This document shows, piece after piece, positions 1-11,174 of a stretch of 64,000 bases of DNA (its first letter is position 1; each line of letters starts with the position of its first letter). The stretch is from Rhododendron vialii (lineage: Eukaryota; Streptophyta; Magnoliopsida; Ericales; Ericaceae). The stretch lies in contig NC_080568.1 of NCBI RefSeq assembly GCF_030253575.1, positions 32,515,001 through 32,579,000 on the forward strand, written 5' to 3'. The notes beneath the pieces are model-generated. The model was given only the letters and a program-made list of their open reading frames with translations. It did no database searches and had not been told where the DNA came from. A program made the position numbers and the translations under genes.

Positions 1-890
1 TAACTTTCGGTCATGCGGAATCTCAGTCAGGTTAGAATCTCGCTATCTTTAAGTTGTAGATCGATTGTATGGCTAAGTAAATTCACAACAAGGAGAGATA
101 TTATTATGACCATGGAATACTAAGAATACAAAATAGAAATGCAACTAGGTATACAGCAAGTCAAATTGGCAGAAGAACCTTCCATGCATAGAGGAAGCTG
201 CTGGTCGGTTATGAATATTTTCCCAATTCTATTGAAGATCAGGGGAATTCAGTTTTACTTCATGTTGCTTTCTGCTGTCTTTTAAATTGAAAACTTATGT
301 AGTGATAGCATGTTTTCTTTCTTTCCTGCTTTTGGCCTGTTGAAGATGAAATTCAACAGGCCAAAAGAACCTAAACAAAAGTGTTGCAATCTTATGAAAT
401 TCAATGCAACCAAACTTAGGAGAATGTCCAACAAGAAAAGAATGTCCAACATCATACTTCTATAACCTGAAGCGAGATCATAATTAATTGTGTTCCTTAT
501 AGAATTCTTGATTGTAGACAAAAACAGGCCTACACCTTCAAGTGGCCATAACAATGAGCCCATAATTTTGGTGAACATAAATTTGCCCAACACATATATG
601 CAAATCCATATGGAACGTGGAGGTTCGAAGGAAAGACTCTCAGCACATAAATTACGAGATCTAGAGGATGCCAGCAGTCCGCACAAGCCTTTGTTCCAGC
701 AAGATAGATGACAGCGTTTGAAGCGTTGAGGACAAAATAGAAGTCTAACAGCAGCTGCAGCCGTTAGTTGACAGGACAAGCGACGTCCTTCTTTTCTTTC
801 TTTTAATCGGTGGAAGTCAGTATTGTTAGAACTGTTAGATTAGTACCTTGAAAGAGGAGTTGAACTGCTGACCTTAGGTATCCCCTAATG
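1..890. other. Intergenic stretch, no gene recognised
   Basis: No open frame here resembles a known family. A 165-codon frame on the minus strand (282-779) has no recognisable domain and is probably chance. The only structured element is a perfect short hairpin at 329-367, listed separately. Confidence 0.5.
329..367. repeat. Perfect 16-bp stem hairpin
   Basis: CTTTTGGCCTGTTGAA at 329-344 is the exact reverse complement of 352-367, with a 7-nt loop between. No gene is attached to it. It could be the core of a decayed fold-back element. Confidence 0.7.
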
Positions 891-929
891 CCATTGGGCC
901 AAAGGCCTATTGGCAATGTCTTTCCGCTA

Positions 930-2262
930 GCGCCTTGCCCGTGCCTGAAGGCACCTACAGACGAATCCGATCAGAACCTTAACCAACCATACAACAATGC
1001 CCCCGCATTGTTCCCATCATTGAGTACTCCAGCTACTGAAATTCCACCCATAGCTATATCTATATACATTGTGCAAGTTCAATAAGTGAATTTGACAAAG
1101 AAAAAGAAAACCAAGCTACTAACATCCATTTGATCAATGCTAACTTTGAGCATTATAAGAGGGGGAAATCATCGAATGTAAATCAATTAACATCCAACAA
1201 TCAACTAAACCAATAAATGGATGCATTTGATCAAAGACCTCCCTCGCAAGTATAAGTTCGAAAACTGTACAATTCACGTACTATACAATATTTTTAGATT
1301 ATTAAGGCATCATGAAATGGAATACCTATGTTCTTTGCAAAACGTGTCTGTTGAAAAAAAAGAAAGTGTAATAAAGTGCTTAGAAGTAGTCATTTACACT
1401 TCCTAACTACAAACACTATAAATAATTGCTAACTGGCTTGTAATAGGGAAGAGAACACAACCATAACTACATAATACATAAACAACTCGGGCTGATCCCT
1501 AAGCCAACTCGTCCCCGTGGCATCTTTGAGCACAAAATGTGCATGTGGACGCACACTATGGGGTCTTCATCTTGCTCAGATCCAAGTCTTGCTAGGTGGT
1601 GGGCACTTTGATAGGCTTTTTGACAAATGTGTCCAATGGAGCAGCTCTTCCTGAATAACAAAAACAAAGCATCCCAAATGACAGCACCATGCAGCCAGGT
1701 TGGAGGGGCTCCTTCCTAATCGAATTGGCAGCTTGAAGTGGCTCAGACTCTATCTTCACATTGGTCATCCTTTTCACTAAGATGATGGTTAGGCCCCAAT
1801 AGCCAAATTTCAGCTTCTAAACTTGAGGTAAATGTGAACTTGCCGTACTAACCAAGGTGCCATCTGCCTTCTTCTATTTTGAAAACACCACCAAAACCTC
1901 CTTTTCCATTACTTTCATGTCAGCTGCCATCCATGTTTAGCTTCAAAGTTCCTGCTCTAGGAGGATACCATTAAACTTAAATAGGAGAAGCAGCAAGAGG
2001 ATTTGGGGGAATTTAAATGCCTCAACACATTTGGATTCATAAGACTCAATTTTTCTACAGATTTATTGAACAATGGAATCAATATTATCAGAACAAATCC
2101 CAGATACTATCGTTCCAAATCTTCCATAGGGTAATTGGAGTGAGTATACACCAAGGAAATACAGATTGGTACGTGAGTGAGGTATTTACGTCACTCCTAT
2201 GGAATTGTTCACAGTTCACACCATTCTCCTGCACCTGTATCGATATCAGTTGAAGTATCCAT
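930..2262 (-). pseudogene. RNase H-like (RVT_3 type) pseudogene, copy A of an inverted duplication
   Basis: Read on the minus strand, the segment around 1480-1990 encodes pieces of the plant RNase H-like domain found at the end of non-LTR retrotransposons and in stand-alone plant copies: WYPPRAGTLKLNMDGS, then GKGGFGGVFKIEEGRWHLG, FTSSLEAE, MTNVKIESEPLQAAN and a C-terminal AHHLARLGSEQDED. The N-D-G start motif and the acidic E of SSLEAE are visible. Frameshifts and stops break it, so it is not functional. A second copy lies in opposite orientation at about 12425-13695, with homology continuing into non-coding flanks on both sides. About 220 bp around 1990-2180 is present only here. Confidence 0.65.
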
Positions 2263-4060
2263 TGGGTGTGTGTGGCTATGTAAGTGTGTGGGTGTGGTGG
2301 GGAAGTGCATTGGGGGGGTATGTGTGTGAAATGGTGTTGTCTGGTTACGGTATTTTGGGATGTCTGAGGGAGTATATGCCAAGGTATCTCTCACAAGGCC
2401 AAGATTGAAAGCAAGATAGGTTGGCCTAATGCTCGTATCCTGTTATGGAAAAGTTAATTTCCAATCAATCATCCTACCGGAAGACAGATGTTACAACAAC
2501 AAAAAATAGCAGTTCAAGAAAGAGAAAAAAAATGCATTTCACGAGAGAAAGCTAAATCAAGCCAACGGATAAAGCAGCATATCCCAATTGAATGATGCAA
2601 TACATCATGAATAGGATAGGACTACCTATTCTAAGTGGAAGTGCGCAATTAAATGGTGTCCCTGCATGGCCCTGAATTTAGAATCAAGCTTGCATGCCTC
2701 AATGGAGCACCATACATGACTTCCACCCAAGAGTCCCATGCCGAATTGTGGAATGATTAAACCGCTTGCACTCTAACTACAATTAAATCTTTTCATGCTC
2801 AATAATGACTGAAATATCAGTACCCACAAGCCAAACCAGATTCCGTAATCCGATTTTTAACCAGTGTCAATGCATTCTTAACTGGATTTTTTCTTACCTC
2901 ACACTAGCAAGACCAAAGGTACAACATCTGAAGAAGGATGGTCAGCATGTTCATGTCTTAGCTATTCCTAACCAAAGGAACATTTGTTGCAAAATTGCTC
3001 TTCCACACAAGTCCTACAACCACCTGGTTCACATCTTTCAACTGAAGATGCAAATCTATCCTCCCACACAGAAATTAGACAGGTTTGTACAAAAGATGCT
3101 GAAAGAACTTAAGTCCCGAGTATCTGGAGGGAAAAGCCGAAATGACTGCACGGTGTTAGTTTCCCATGCAAAGAAAGAATACTTCATGTTTCTCTGTTGC
3201 TAACAAAAAAGGCAATCAATCAGATTTTCTTACCTTTCCACCATTAGTTGTCCCAGTGCCAAAATTTCTGGGTGGAAATGAAAGTGCATGAAATGCTACC
3301 CGACACCACCTGAGCCTCTCATATTCAGCTAAGTGAGAGGGAAGGACAGGCTAGAAAGAAAACATGGACAAGTTAGAGGGATCATTACCTTAGTTAACGA
3401 ACATATCATAAAAATAGTCATCGCAAAGGATAACAATGAATAGTATAACATTCTGGTTAGAGTAGACAGTAGTAAGGTAATATTTAAGACTTTTCAGAAA
3501 GTCCAAATCAGCTATACTGTAAGAATATATGAGGAGATCAACATTCTGGGTTGATATTATATACTATCTAAGCCTCACTAAACTAACATGATTCTGGAAA
3601 TCTAGTTCACCAGGGTTTACTGGAAAGTGAAGTACGGATTCATCAATAAAACTATCCAAAAGAGATAATGTACGCACAAATACACCGATTCTACAAACTG
3701 CGTATCCTCCCTTTGTGTGCTTCCATGATTCTCCAAACCAGCTGCTTAGGCTGCTTTGTTCAATGGAAGCAACCAACGAGCCCTGACAATAATTTCACCT
3801 GGTGGGTAACTGCAAAAGACTGTGACTTTGTTAGTATGTTTGCGAGAGTGACAAAGTGAGAGATGTAGTTCCAACTTCCAAGTCATATGAAACTCAATTG
3901 CCCAGAAAACTTCAGATGAAAGAATGGTTTCAAAGCTATGGATCCCGACTTTGCTGCTTATTTTGGAATCAAGACTTCACAAAAAACTATAGGCCGAAAA
4001 ACGACTTACTTCAGAAGCCAAATGTCAAACACGTGGAAGGCATATACATTTCATCAATTT
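2263..4060. other. Intergenic stretch, no gene recognised
   Basis: It contains a GT-rich patch (about 2260-2350) and a 132-codon plus-strand frame (2805-3203) with no recognisable domain and no convincing splice partners. A minus-strand frame at 3564-3776 is also unrecognised. I see no promoter or mobile-element termini that I can support. Confidence 0.4.
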
Positions 4061-4771
4061 TTAATACCGTAAGCAATATAAAATCAAAACCCGCAAAGCT
4101 ACTAGATTGTACGCCGATAGAAATTGAATTAGATGCAACAACCACCACCCATTGTACCTTTGGCCCATGTGGTCATAGTTCACCGGCTCTGACCGCCCGA
4201 GTTGCAAACACACCTCGACAATGTGGACGAATCGATCATCAAATTGATTCCAAACTAAGGTCAGAAATTTGCCAAAAACGGCGGAAAAGCTTCCTACTTG
4301 ATTGTAATCAAAGCTACCTTTTATAAGGTTGAAATCAAATGTGCCCAGTTCAAATCGTTTCATTGTTTTTCGAAATATCTCCTTCGATAAAATATCAGTA
4401 GGTATTTGATCGACTAGATATTCTACATGATTAACGAAATTGAAAATTTCACAATGTGGGAAAATCGGATTATCAAAGTCATTCCAAAATACGTTAGCAA
4501 ATTGCAAAAAAGGGAGAGAAGCCTTTTTCTTGGTAATTCGCATGTTGAAGATGCGGCGGGTAAAGGCAGGTAAACTTCTAAGGAATCGTGAACAGTTCAG
4601 TGATAACGCTTTCAATATTAAGCAGCCAGATGTAATTAGCCGCGGCCAAGGGTAATTATCAGCGCCCAACTGTAATTCCTTGCGGCGACGAGACACGTAA
4701 AACACGAAGGAATCGTGGACAGTGATCACGATTTCAATATTTCGCGGCCAGATGTAATTAATTGCGGCCAT
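4061..4771 (-). CDS. Unrecognised 236-codon open frame (doubtful gene)
   Basis: This is the longest uninterrupted frame in the first 16 kb, running on the minus strand from an ATG at 4771. I recognise no domain. The first third lies in the GCGGCC/TAATT repeat cluster (4620-4905), which argues that the N-terminal part is chance translation of repeats. The rest is rich in F, L and N without clear helices or motifs. It may be an exon remnant, or nothing. Confidence 0.15.
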   Translation of the reverse strand: MAAINYIWPRNIEIVITVHDSFVFYVSRRRKELQLGADNYPWPRLITSGCLILKALSLNCSRFLRSLPAFTRRIFNMRITKKKASLPFLQFANVFWNDFDNPIFPHCEIFNFVNHVEYLVDQIPTDILSKEIFRKTMKRFELGTFDFNLIKGSFDYNQVGSFSAVFGKFLTLVWNQFDDRFVHIVEVCLQLGRSEPVNYDHMGQRYNGWWLLHLIQFLSAYNLVALRVLILYCLRY

Positions 4772-4905
4772 ATGTAATTATATGCGGCCAACTGTAATTC
4801 CTTGCGCTTTGAGACATGTAAAACCTGAAATAATCATGAGCAGTGATCACGCTTTAAATTTTTCTTGGCCATATGTAATTCCTTGCGGCCAAGGGTAAAA
4901 ACTCG
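4620..4905. repeat. Dispersed GCGGCCA..TGTAATT repeat cluster
   Basis: Six or more short units of the form GCGGCCA(A/T)nTGTAATT recur irregularly, interleaved with two copies of a longer module (GAGACAYGTAAAAC... then CAGTGATCACG...TTTAAAT). The same motif forms the dense opposed arrays at 24430-25035. This suggests sub-terminal repeats of one transposon family. No terminal inverted repeat or target duplication was found here. Confidence 0.6.
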
Positions 4906-4911
4906 CGTTCA

Positions 4912-5575
4912 CGAATGCCTTTATCCTCACCACAGTATTCAAGGCATGCACTGCTCAATAACTCCATACAAGTCCTCCCCACAGTGGTCAAGCTGGACGA
5001 CAGGTTCATGGCATTGCATCGGACTCCAGGCTCGACTCAGGTCCCATTGTAAAGTCATACTTGGTTCGTATGTATGTCAATTGTCAAATGCAGCCAATTA
5101 AAGGATGCTCGTAAGCTGCTCGATGCAATGTCTGAACCAAATGTGGTTTCTTGTAGTGCTTTATTTTCGGGGTATGCTTGATTAGGACATGTAAGTGAGG
5201 CAATAGAGCTCGAGGACATGGAGAATAAAGGGATCAAACTGAATGGGATGATTGCGGGATTCAATCAGAGTGGATGTTATTCGGAATCGGTGTTGACATT
5301 TCGAAAGATGCATTCGCGAGGTTTAAAGCCTAATGGAATCGGGCAAATGCGTTTCAGCGCCCTTATGGATATGTATGGGAAAAGCAGTTGTAGTTAACAT
5401 ATGTCACAAGTGTTTGATGAAATGGAGGCATTCGATATAGACACTTGCAGTGCACAAGTTGGCTTTCGAGAAACGGCTTTGTGGATGAGGCACTGATGCT
5501 ATTTAGGGAATTCAAGGACAAAGGGATATAGACTTGAACATCATGTCTTGGACGTCAGTGATGACTGCTATCAGT
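4912..5575 (+). pseudogene. Pentatricopeptide repeat (PPR, PLS class) pseudogene
   Basis: The three frames together read a PPR protein resembling Arabidopsis At1g20230: VHGIASDSRLDSGPIVKSYL, then KDARKLLDAMSEPNVVSCSA, a GYA..GHVSEAIEL segment, IAGFNQSGCYSESVLTFRKM, LKPNG, ALMDMYGKS and SQVFDEMEAFDI. These are consecutive 31-36 residue helical repeats with typical KDARKLLDxM and VxSCSAL signatures. The frame is broken by stop codons (one after the GYA motif, one after MDMYGKS) and by indels. Functional relatives act in organelle RNA editing or processing, but this copy cannot. The 5' end runs into the GCGGCC repeats. Confidence 0.75.
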
Positions 5576-5692
5576 TTATGGAAGAGTAGACTTGAGAGTG
5601 ATGATTTTTGTATTGATTCAATTGACCATATCTAATGTGGTCACAGGTATGGGGTACAAATAGGTGATGCAAGCTTCCTCTGAAGGTATGGA

Positions 5693-5791
5693 GACCAATT
5701 CTTCTTCTTTTCTTTTCTTTTTTTATTATTATAATAACTAGGTATTTCGGCCCGCTTACGTGCACCTCGACTAAATGACCAATTCTTCTTC
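5693..5791 (-). mobile_element. 5'-truncated SINE with 15-bp target duplication
   Basis: GACCAATTCTTCTTC occurs at 5693-5707 and again at 5777-5791. Between them, on the minus strand, is a short SINE tail (TAGTCGAGGTGCACG...GGGCCGAAATACC) ending in an A-rich tract next to the left duplication. The tail matches the other SINE copies here (AATTAATCGAGGTGCGCGC...). Truncated 5' end, A-rich tail and flanking direct repeat are a classical retroposition footprint. Confidence 0.75.
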
Positions 5792-6108
5792 AGCAGTAAG
5801 CATGAGAGACTTTAATTTGTAGTTTTGATTTCATTTTACTTTTTCCCTAGTCGTAACTTGCATAGATTTATGTAAGTCAAGGAATCCCTTTTATCCTTGT
5901 TTTGATGTTGGAATTGTATTATTCCGGATCCAGTCCAAAAAGGAGCGACACTAAGACCTCTCAACCAGTACTAGTCAAACTCCATCTATAGTTTCTGAAA
6001 GCCACATTTAGGACAAACTATCAGACTTTGCTTATTGCACCACATAACTTCAGAGCCTTTAGTTACAACCTTATCTTCCAAACCCAAGTTTCCATCTCCA
6101 CAAAACCA
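5792..6108 (+). other. Former upstream region of the strictosidine-synthase-like remnant
   Basis: About 300 bp upstream of the ATG at 6109. No distinct TATA box or repeat terminus is evident to me. Confidence 0.3.
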
Positions 6109-6909
6109 ATGGATTCCATAGCAGCAGCCTTAGGACAGACCTCCAGACCTTACTTAACAGCTTTTTCAATCTTCATTTTAAGTTGTTTTCTGGCGATTAT
6201 ACTTCAAGTCTTCTTCTTCTCACCCCTCACTCCGGAGCCACTTGAACTTCCTCCAGCCTCTTCCACTTCCTTCTTCCCACAAACAGCCAATTACAGATGA
6301 ACTAATCTTCGGTTACGTAAGTATTTTAGTATATGCCTTTATAACACGATTCTTATTACAATGGTGTTTGATTTTGTTCTCAGAGAGTTATAAAACTAGG
6401 AGAAGGGATTTTGGATAAACCAGAAGACGTGTGTATCAATAAAAATGGGACTCTCTACACAGCTACAAGAGATGGTTGGATTAAAAGATTGCATAGAGAC
6501 GGCTCATTGGAGGGTTGGAGGAGGATTGAAAGCGATGCTTTACTTGGACTGACAATATCAAAACATGGCAGTCTCATTGTCTATGATGCTGAGAAGGTAA
6601 TACGGAATATGAACATTAGCATAATATAGAGGAGAAATGAAATGGTGCCTTTCGTAGTGTCCCAATTTCATTAACTTTGCATATACACTGTGACACAGTT
6701 ATTGCTTATTATCCATGTGACGTAGGAGTTCATGACATCATGTGGCTTAATTTGTTAAAGATTGCGTATTTTAAACCCACTAATTCCATCCATGTGAAGT
6801 TGTAGTTCATAGATGTAATGGTAATAGTTTGTGGTGCGCGGGTATTGCTTGAGTTTGGTGAAGATGGAGTAACCGTTCTTGCATCCCATGTCAACAACAA
6901 AAAAATAAG
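6109..6909 (+). pseudogene. Strictosidine-synthase-like (APMAP-type) gene remnant, 3' truncated
   Basis: Three exons of a strictosidine-synthase-like/APMAP beta-propeller gene are visible. Exon 1 (6109 to about 6316) starts with a normal N-terminus and one membrane anchor (SIFILSCFLAIILQVFFF) but hits a stop at 6298. Exon 2 (6384-6596, AG/GT borders) reads RVIKLGEGILDKPEDVC, GTLYTATRDGWIKRLHRDG and ends at DAEK, matching the first propeller blade. Exon 3 (about 6841-6909) reads LLEFGEDGVTVLASHVN but its acceptor AG is missing and the frame is shifted. About two thirds of the protein, normally some 370-390 residues, does not follow. It is therefore a pseudogene, although exon 2 is intact. Confidence 0.8.
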
Positions 6910-7890
6910 GTATAGGTATATGTCATGTTTTAATGGTTGAGGCTTGGGGACACGATAACTGCATCCAGGGCAAAAGTATGCTACCGCCTACAAGTGATGC
7001 ATACAAGTCTTGTGTTGGACAAAAAATGGTGGAAAAAAGGACACTATTTCCACTGAAAATTTCTTGGAAGATCTTGTCTAATGTAAGATGAAGATATTCC
7101 GATGGGCGTTTTGGATGTCATTTCGTATACCTGATTGCAGTTAAGACTTTCCTCAAGATGATGAAAACATTTGTCTACATGTGAACTTTTTTGCTCTTGA
7201 ATAGGTATACCAGTTGTAAAATCTATGTTCTTCCCCAAACTAAGTATTGAAATATCTCTCATTTCAAATTTTTTTGATTTTCTCATATGAAGTTTGATAT
7301 CAAGTGGACCTTTGAGTTGGATTTGAATGCAAAGTGTGGGTTTCTCAAAAGGTAGCGTGCATTGTGCCGACGCAGATTGTTTGATACCACCGATGAAGAG
7401 CTGCAGATTTAATCTGCTGAAGCCACCATGATGCTCGCCAAAAGCTCCTTTGTGAAGGGTTTGGATTTAGATGTTGTTGCCTTTGGCTTAGGTGTTTGTC
7501 GGGTGATTGATCATTATAATCTTCATGAGTTCGAAGGGTTTCCTTATCTCTGTCAGCTTTTAACTTCTCTTGTACAAGGAGGAACGAGGCAATGAAATTA
7601 AGGTTGTATTGAGAATATCCATTTGCGTTTTTCACCAACCAATGACAGGGACATGATACAATTTCTGCTTTTATTATTTTTGTGCAAATGAAAGCTGAAA
7701 TACCTTTGAATCCGTTCCTGCTTATTTAAGAATGTTGCTTCTGTTTGAAATGCTTCAAGTTGACATGAAGCTCCAACTTCCACAGCAATGCTCAAGGTTG
7801 AGCTAGTTGGAAGACAGATTTGGTTGTCAAAACCAAACCTAACTTCTTATTGTGAAATACGGGTTTGTAATCTTGGGGTCTCAAAACCTT
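6910..7890. other. Intergenic stretch, no gene recognised
   Basis: I find no further blades of the truncated upstream gene. Short frames on both strands (for example 7345-7638 minus) have no recognisable domain. The right part may belong to the LINE remnant that becomes recognisable from about 7900. Confidence 0.35.
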
Positions 7891-8014
7891 TTGCCCTCTC
7901 CATGTGCATGGTTTCCAATAACTTTCTCTTCAAAGCCATTGGGCAGCATGGTCGAAGCTTCGTGTCCAGAAGGAAAGTGGCGACTTGGGATTCAGAAATT
8001 TAAAAGCTTTCAAC

Positions 8015-8347
8015 CTTGCAATGCTTGGCAAGCAAGCTTGGAGAATCTGCGAAGACCAAAATTCACTCCTCTGCAAGATCTTCAAAACCAAGTACTTCCC
8101 AAACTCTTCATTTATGGAAGCAAGTTTAGGGTCCAGGCCATACTACTCATGGACAGGGATTTTGAAAGCCCGCAGATTCTCCAAGCTTGCTTGCAATGCT
8201 TGGCAAGCAAGCTTGGAGAATCTACAAAGACCAAAATTCACTCATCTGCAAGATCTTCAAAACCAAGTACTTCCCAAACTCTTCATTTATGGAAGCAAGT
8301 TTAGGGTCCAGGCCATACTACTCATGGACAGGGATTTTGAAAGCCCG
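8015..8347 (+). repeat. 175-bp-period tandem duplication with inverted junction
   Basis: 8015-8172 and 8190-8347 are near-identical. The junction contains 8171-8193, which is the exact reverse complement of 8029-8051 inside the first copy, including its terminal GCG variant that the second copy lacks. The structure forms a perfect local hairpin with the start of copy two. Confidence 0.85.
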
Positions 8348-8957
8348 GAAAGTCCTTGTAACAGGAACCAGATGGGGCATTGGAAATAGCACGAAGGTGA
8401 GGATATGGAAAGATAGGTGGATCCTCCTCCTAACAGCTTTCAAGCCCATCAACCCCCAAATCTGGACGATGAGGCAAGGATCTCTTACTTGAACAACCCC
8501 GTAGATGGAACATTGACAAACTTTAGGAGGTTTTTTTGGCATTCTCTTTATGCCTTCATGTGTATGGTATTCATCCAGTGATCTGGAAACAAATCACATG
8601 AAAGTCAAACATCAAGATAGGTTCATGGTTTCATATGTCGTATTCAAAGAAGGAGAACTGTAAATCAAGCTACAAATAGCAGTAGCAACAATTCCTTGCA
8701 ATATCTTGTTGGCCATGATCTTTGTGAACATATATCTTTGTAAGTATGAAGAACGTGTTGTGGAAGAAGTCCGCCAAATCTGCTATATCACCTTGTTTGT
8801 CCATTGGCTACTGAGTAGGTGATCCTTCTATACTCAATCTCTCTGGGTGTGGAGTGCATCATCCCTCAATCAATGTAAAATCTTTTTGTTTTTTGGAGAC
8901 ATAGCTGGCCAAGGCGGTGTTTGAGGAGGGCTTGGAAGCATGGATGGGATCAGGGGA

Positions 8958-9107
8958 TCTAGTGGCGGCGACCGCCACGACAAGAATTTTAGAAAATGTA
9001 ATTATTATATGTTAAAAAAAAATTATGCGCAACTTATATAGTCTTGCCACTACTAGATTTTCTTAGTATACATTTCGCCACTGCTAGGGTAAAATCCTGA
9101 TTCCGTC
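8958..9107 (-). mobile_element. Small non-autonomous TE (hAT-like, internally deleted copy)
   Basis: The block from GGGATCTAGTGGCGGCGACC to the CGCCACTGCTAGGGTAAAATCCTGATTCCGTCC side interrupts the LINE remnant. Its reverse complement matches both ends of a longer element at about 49383-49850 (AGGATTTTAC...AGCAGTGGCGAAATGTATA at one end, ATATAATAATT...GCCGCCGCCACGAGATC at the other). The copy here therefore lost some 300 bp of the middle. Confidence 0.55.
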
Positions 9108-9330
9108 CTTGCTTGGAAGGCAGATGTGCTATGCCAATTTTGGACTGTGTGGAGGGGCATAATAACAGGTCCTTTGAAGTTGTCGAATTTCTTGGTTATT
9201 TTTTTGGTTGAGGGTGTGAACCTTTCAATTGACCGTTAGTGTGCATTTCATTGGGGATCTATTCATTCCTTTTCATGTATTGTATGCAACTTTGGCCAAC
9301 AAAGTACTCTATGCTACAGTCATGTTCAAA

Positions 9331-9685
9331 TGAGGAGGTCCTTCTAAGGACCTCTCCATTTCTCTCATTTCCCATTCGAATTACAATGATCCGAGCCGCT
9401 CAATGTGTTCAGAACGTGATTTTAAGAGTACCCACGAGGAATCAGCAAAAAAAATAACCGGGAAGAGCTTCATTCGAGTAGTTTTTATTTGAACCGTTCG
9501 ATAAAAAACAAACAAAAACTGCTCGGATGAAACCTTTCCGGTCATTTTTTCGTCTGATTTCTTGCGGGTAACCTTAAAACACGTTCTGAACATATTGAGC
9601 GGCTTGGATCATCGAAATTCTATCGGGAAAGGGAGGTCCTTATTTTATTAAGTTAAGGTGGTCCTTAAGAGAAGGGGACTCCTCT
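9331..9685. mobile_element. Fold-back element, family FB-A, copy 1
   Basis: A roughly 350-bp imperfect palindrome whose arms contain GAGCCGCTCAATGTGTTCAGAAC / AATCAGCAAAAAAAAT / CGGGAAG...CTTCATyCGAGyAG and their reverse complements, with a loop around TTTTATTTGAACCGTTCGATAAAA. Five relatives lie at 25.1-27.6 kb. No coding capacity. Confidence 0.8.
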
Positions 9686-9771
9686 ATGCTATAAGGTAAT
9701 GTTAGAATAGTTTAGTCTCTACTCTCTATCCTACATCGGTTGAGTTGAATTATGCAATTAGCGGTTAATTA

Positions 9772-10011
9772 GGGGGTGTTCCGGATGAATAGTAAAATGA
9801 ACTTTAAGAAAATGAAGGTTTTTCAAGCTCAAAATCATGTGCTTACGCATATAATTTTTCTACCAATATGAATCTTGTTTGATAGATCTTACTAAGATCT
9901 TTTAAACAATGCAAAAAATTTCAAAAAATTATTTTTCATTTTCATAATATGTGAGTTCGAAAAACCTTCATTTTCCTAAAGTTCTTTTTACTGCGCATCT
10001 GGAACGACACC
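9772..10011. mobile_element. Tourist-like MITE (PIF/Harbinger type), TTA target duplication
   Basis: The 240-bp element starts GGGGGTGTTCCGGATGAATAG and ends CTGCGCATCTGGAACGACACC; these are imperfect terminal inverted repeats with subterminal TAAAATGAACTTTA symmetry. TTA lies at 9769-9771 and at 10012-10014. Confidence 0.7.
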
Positions 10012-10399
10012 TTAATACCCTATACACTTTTTACTCTTCCAATCAACATGATATTTGGACCTAACCCTAAACAACCACAGAGCCAGTGTCCCTCGATAGT
10101 GATTAAGAAGTCTTAAAATGATTATTTCTTAGTGTTTAGCGATTTTTTTTAAAGCTTTTATTTAAAGTATTTATATCGATGAGCAAAACAAAGTATGAAA
10201 GTATAAACCGAGATTGAAAAAAGTTTAAAGAATACAAATAGAAAGACAAATGGATCAATCATGGATCCACCTTCTCCAAATAACAAAAATCACCACCTAT
10301 CTAAAAACAATTGATGACGTGATTAGAGTCATTTGATCCACATATGTAAGAGAATTTTTTTTAATTGAAAATAACTCGATTTTTTTCTTGATTTTACAG

Positions 10400-10470
10400 T
10401 CTCTTTTTTTTTTTTTAACAACAAAGAAAATTTAATTAACCAGAGTAAAATTACAAACAAGGCATTGTAA
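10400..10470 (-). mobile_element. Probable LINE 3' tail (minus strand)
   Basis: A T15 run at about 10405-10419 followed by AACAACAAAGAAAATTTAATTAACC reads on the minus strand as the A-tailed end of a LINE. The sequence to about 10700 may be its 3' UTR. No coding part is recognised. Confidence 0.35.
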
Positions 10471-11040
10471 AATTACAATGATTAAAAATGATAGAAAGAA
10501 TAAGGCATCATAACAAACGAAACGCATCCCAATTGACACCCAACCCACCCACTAATCGCATGTCGCTAACAACCCTAAAAGCCCATCGCAATAAACTAAA
10601 CAACCTGCACAACCACATGAAAGTGACAACAAACCAACTAACCAAGAGCCCCAGTCACCACACAACCTAACCCCGTGGTGTCCAAAGCCGCCGCCGCCCA
10701 CCCATCACCACCATACAACGCCATTTTGATTGACGGGGGTTGATTTGGTGTCTAACTCTTCATTTGATTTTAGTGGGCATGAAGGCCAATAATCTATATA
10801 ATATCTATATAATATGGGAGGGTGGTTCATATTTTCCACCGTTGGATTGGTACATATTTTCTACCGTTGGATTGGAAATATAATTCTCACCTTAAATCTC
10901 TTTCTATACATACCTTCTTTTTGAAATTAAAAAGCCATGCCTTTACATGCCTTTGATTAAGGAAACAAAACATTCCGAAAATTAGAGACTAATTTCCGAA
11001 CTTTCCGGAAATCTATAATTAAGGAAGTTCTTTCTCTCCC
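10471..11040. other. Intergenic stretch, no gene recognised
   Basis: Contains a short CA/CC-rich patch (about 10520-10720) and a small tandem repeat of a CCGTTGGATTGG phrase near 10840-10880. No gene or element termini that I can support. Confidence 0.35.
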
Positions 11041-11047
11041 TCTCTCT

Positions 11048-11118
11048 CTCAGAACACGTTTTTTGGAATAATTAAATTAAGGAAGTTATACTAATTGGAA
11101 TCCATCATAATCTCCTTG

Positions 11119-11174
<56 letters not shown>

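Larger units (their letters stand above)
7900..9235 (+). pseudogene. LINE (L1-like) ORF2 C-terminal remnant with internal duplication
   Basis: Translation around 7950-8060 gives KLRVQKESGDLGFRNLKAF followed by FNLAMLGKQAWRI, then KIFKTKYFPNSSFMEASLG, RPYYSWTGILKAR and GNSTKVRIWKDRWI. This is the conserved stretch downstream of the reverse-transcriptase fingers in plant L1-type LINEs. Further on, FWTVWRGHNNRSFEV (about 9135-9180) matches the end of the zinc-finger/C-terminal region. Several frameshifts make it non-functional. Two later events are visible: a 175-bp tandem duplication (8015-8347) and a small hAT-like insertion (about 8958-9107). Confidence 0.75.
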
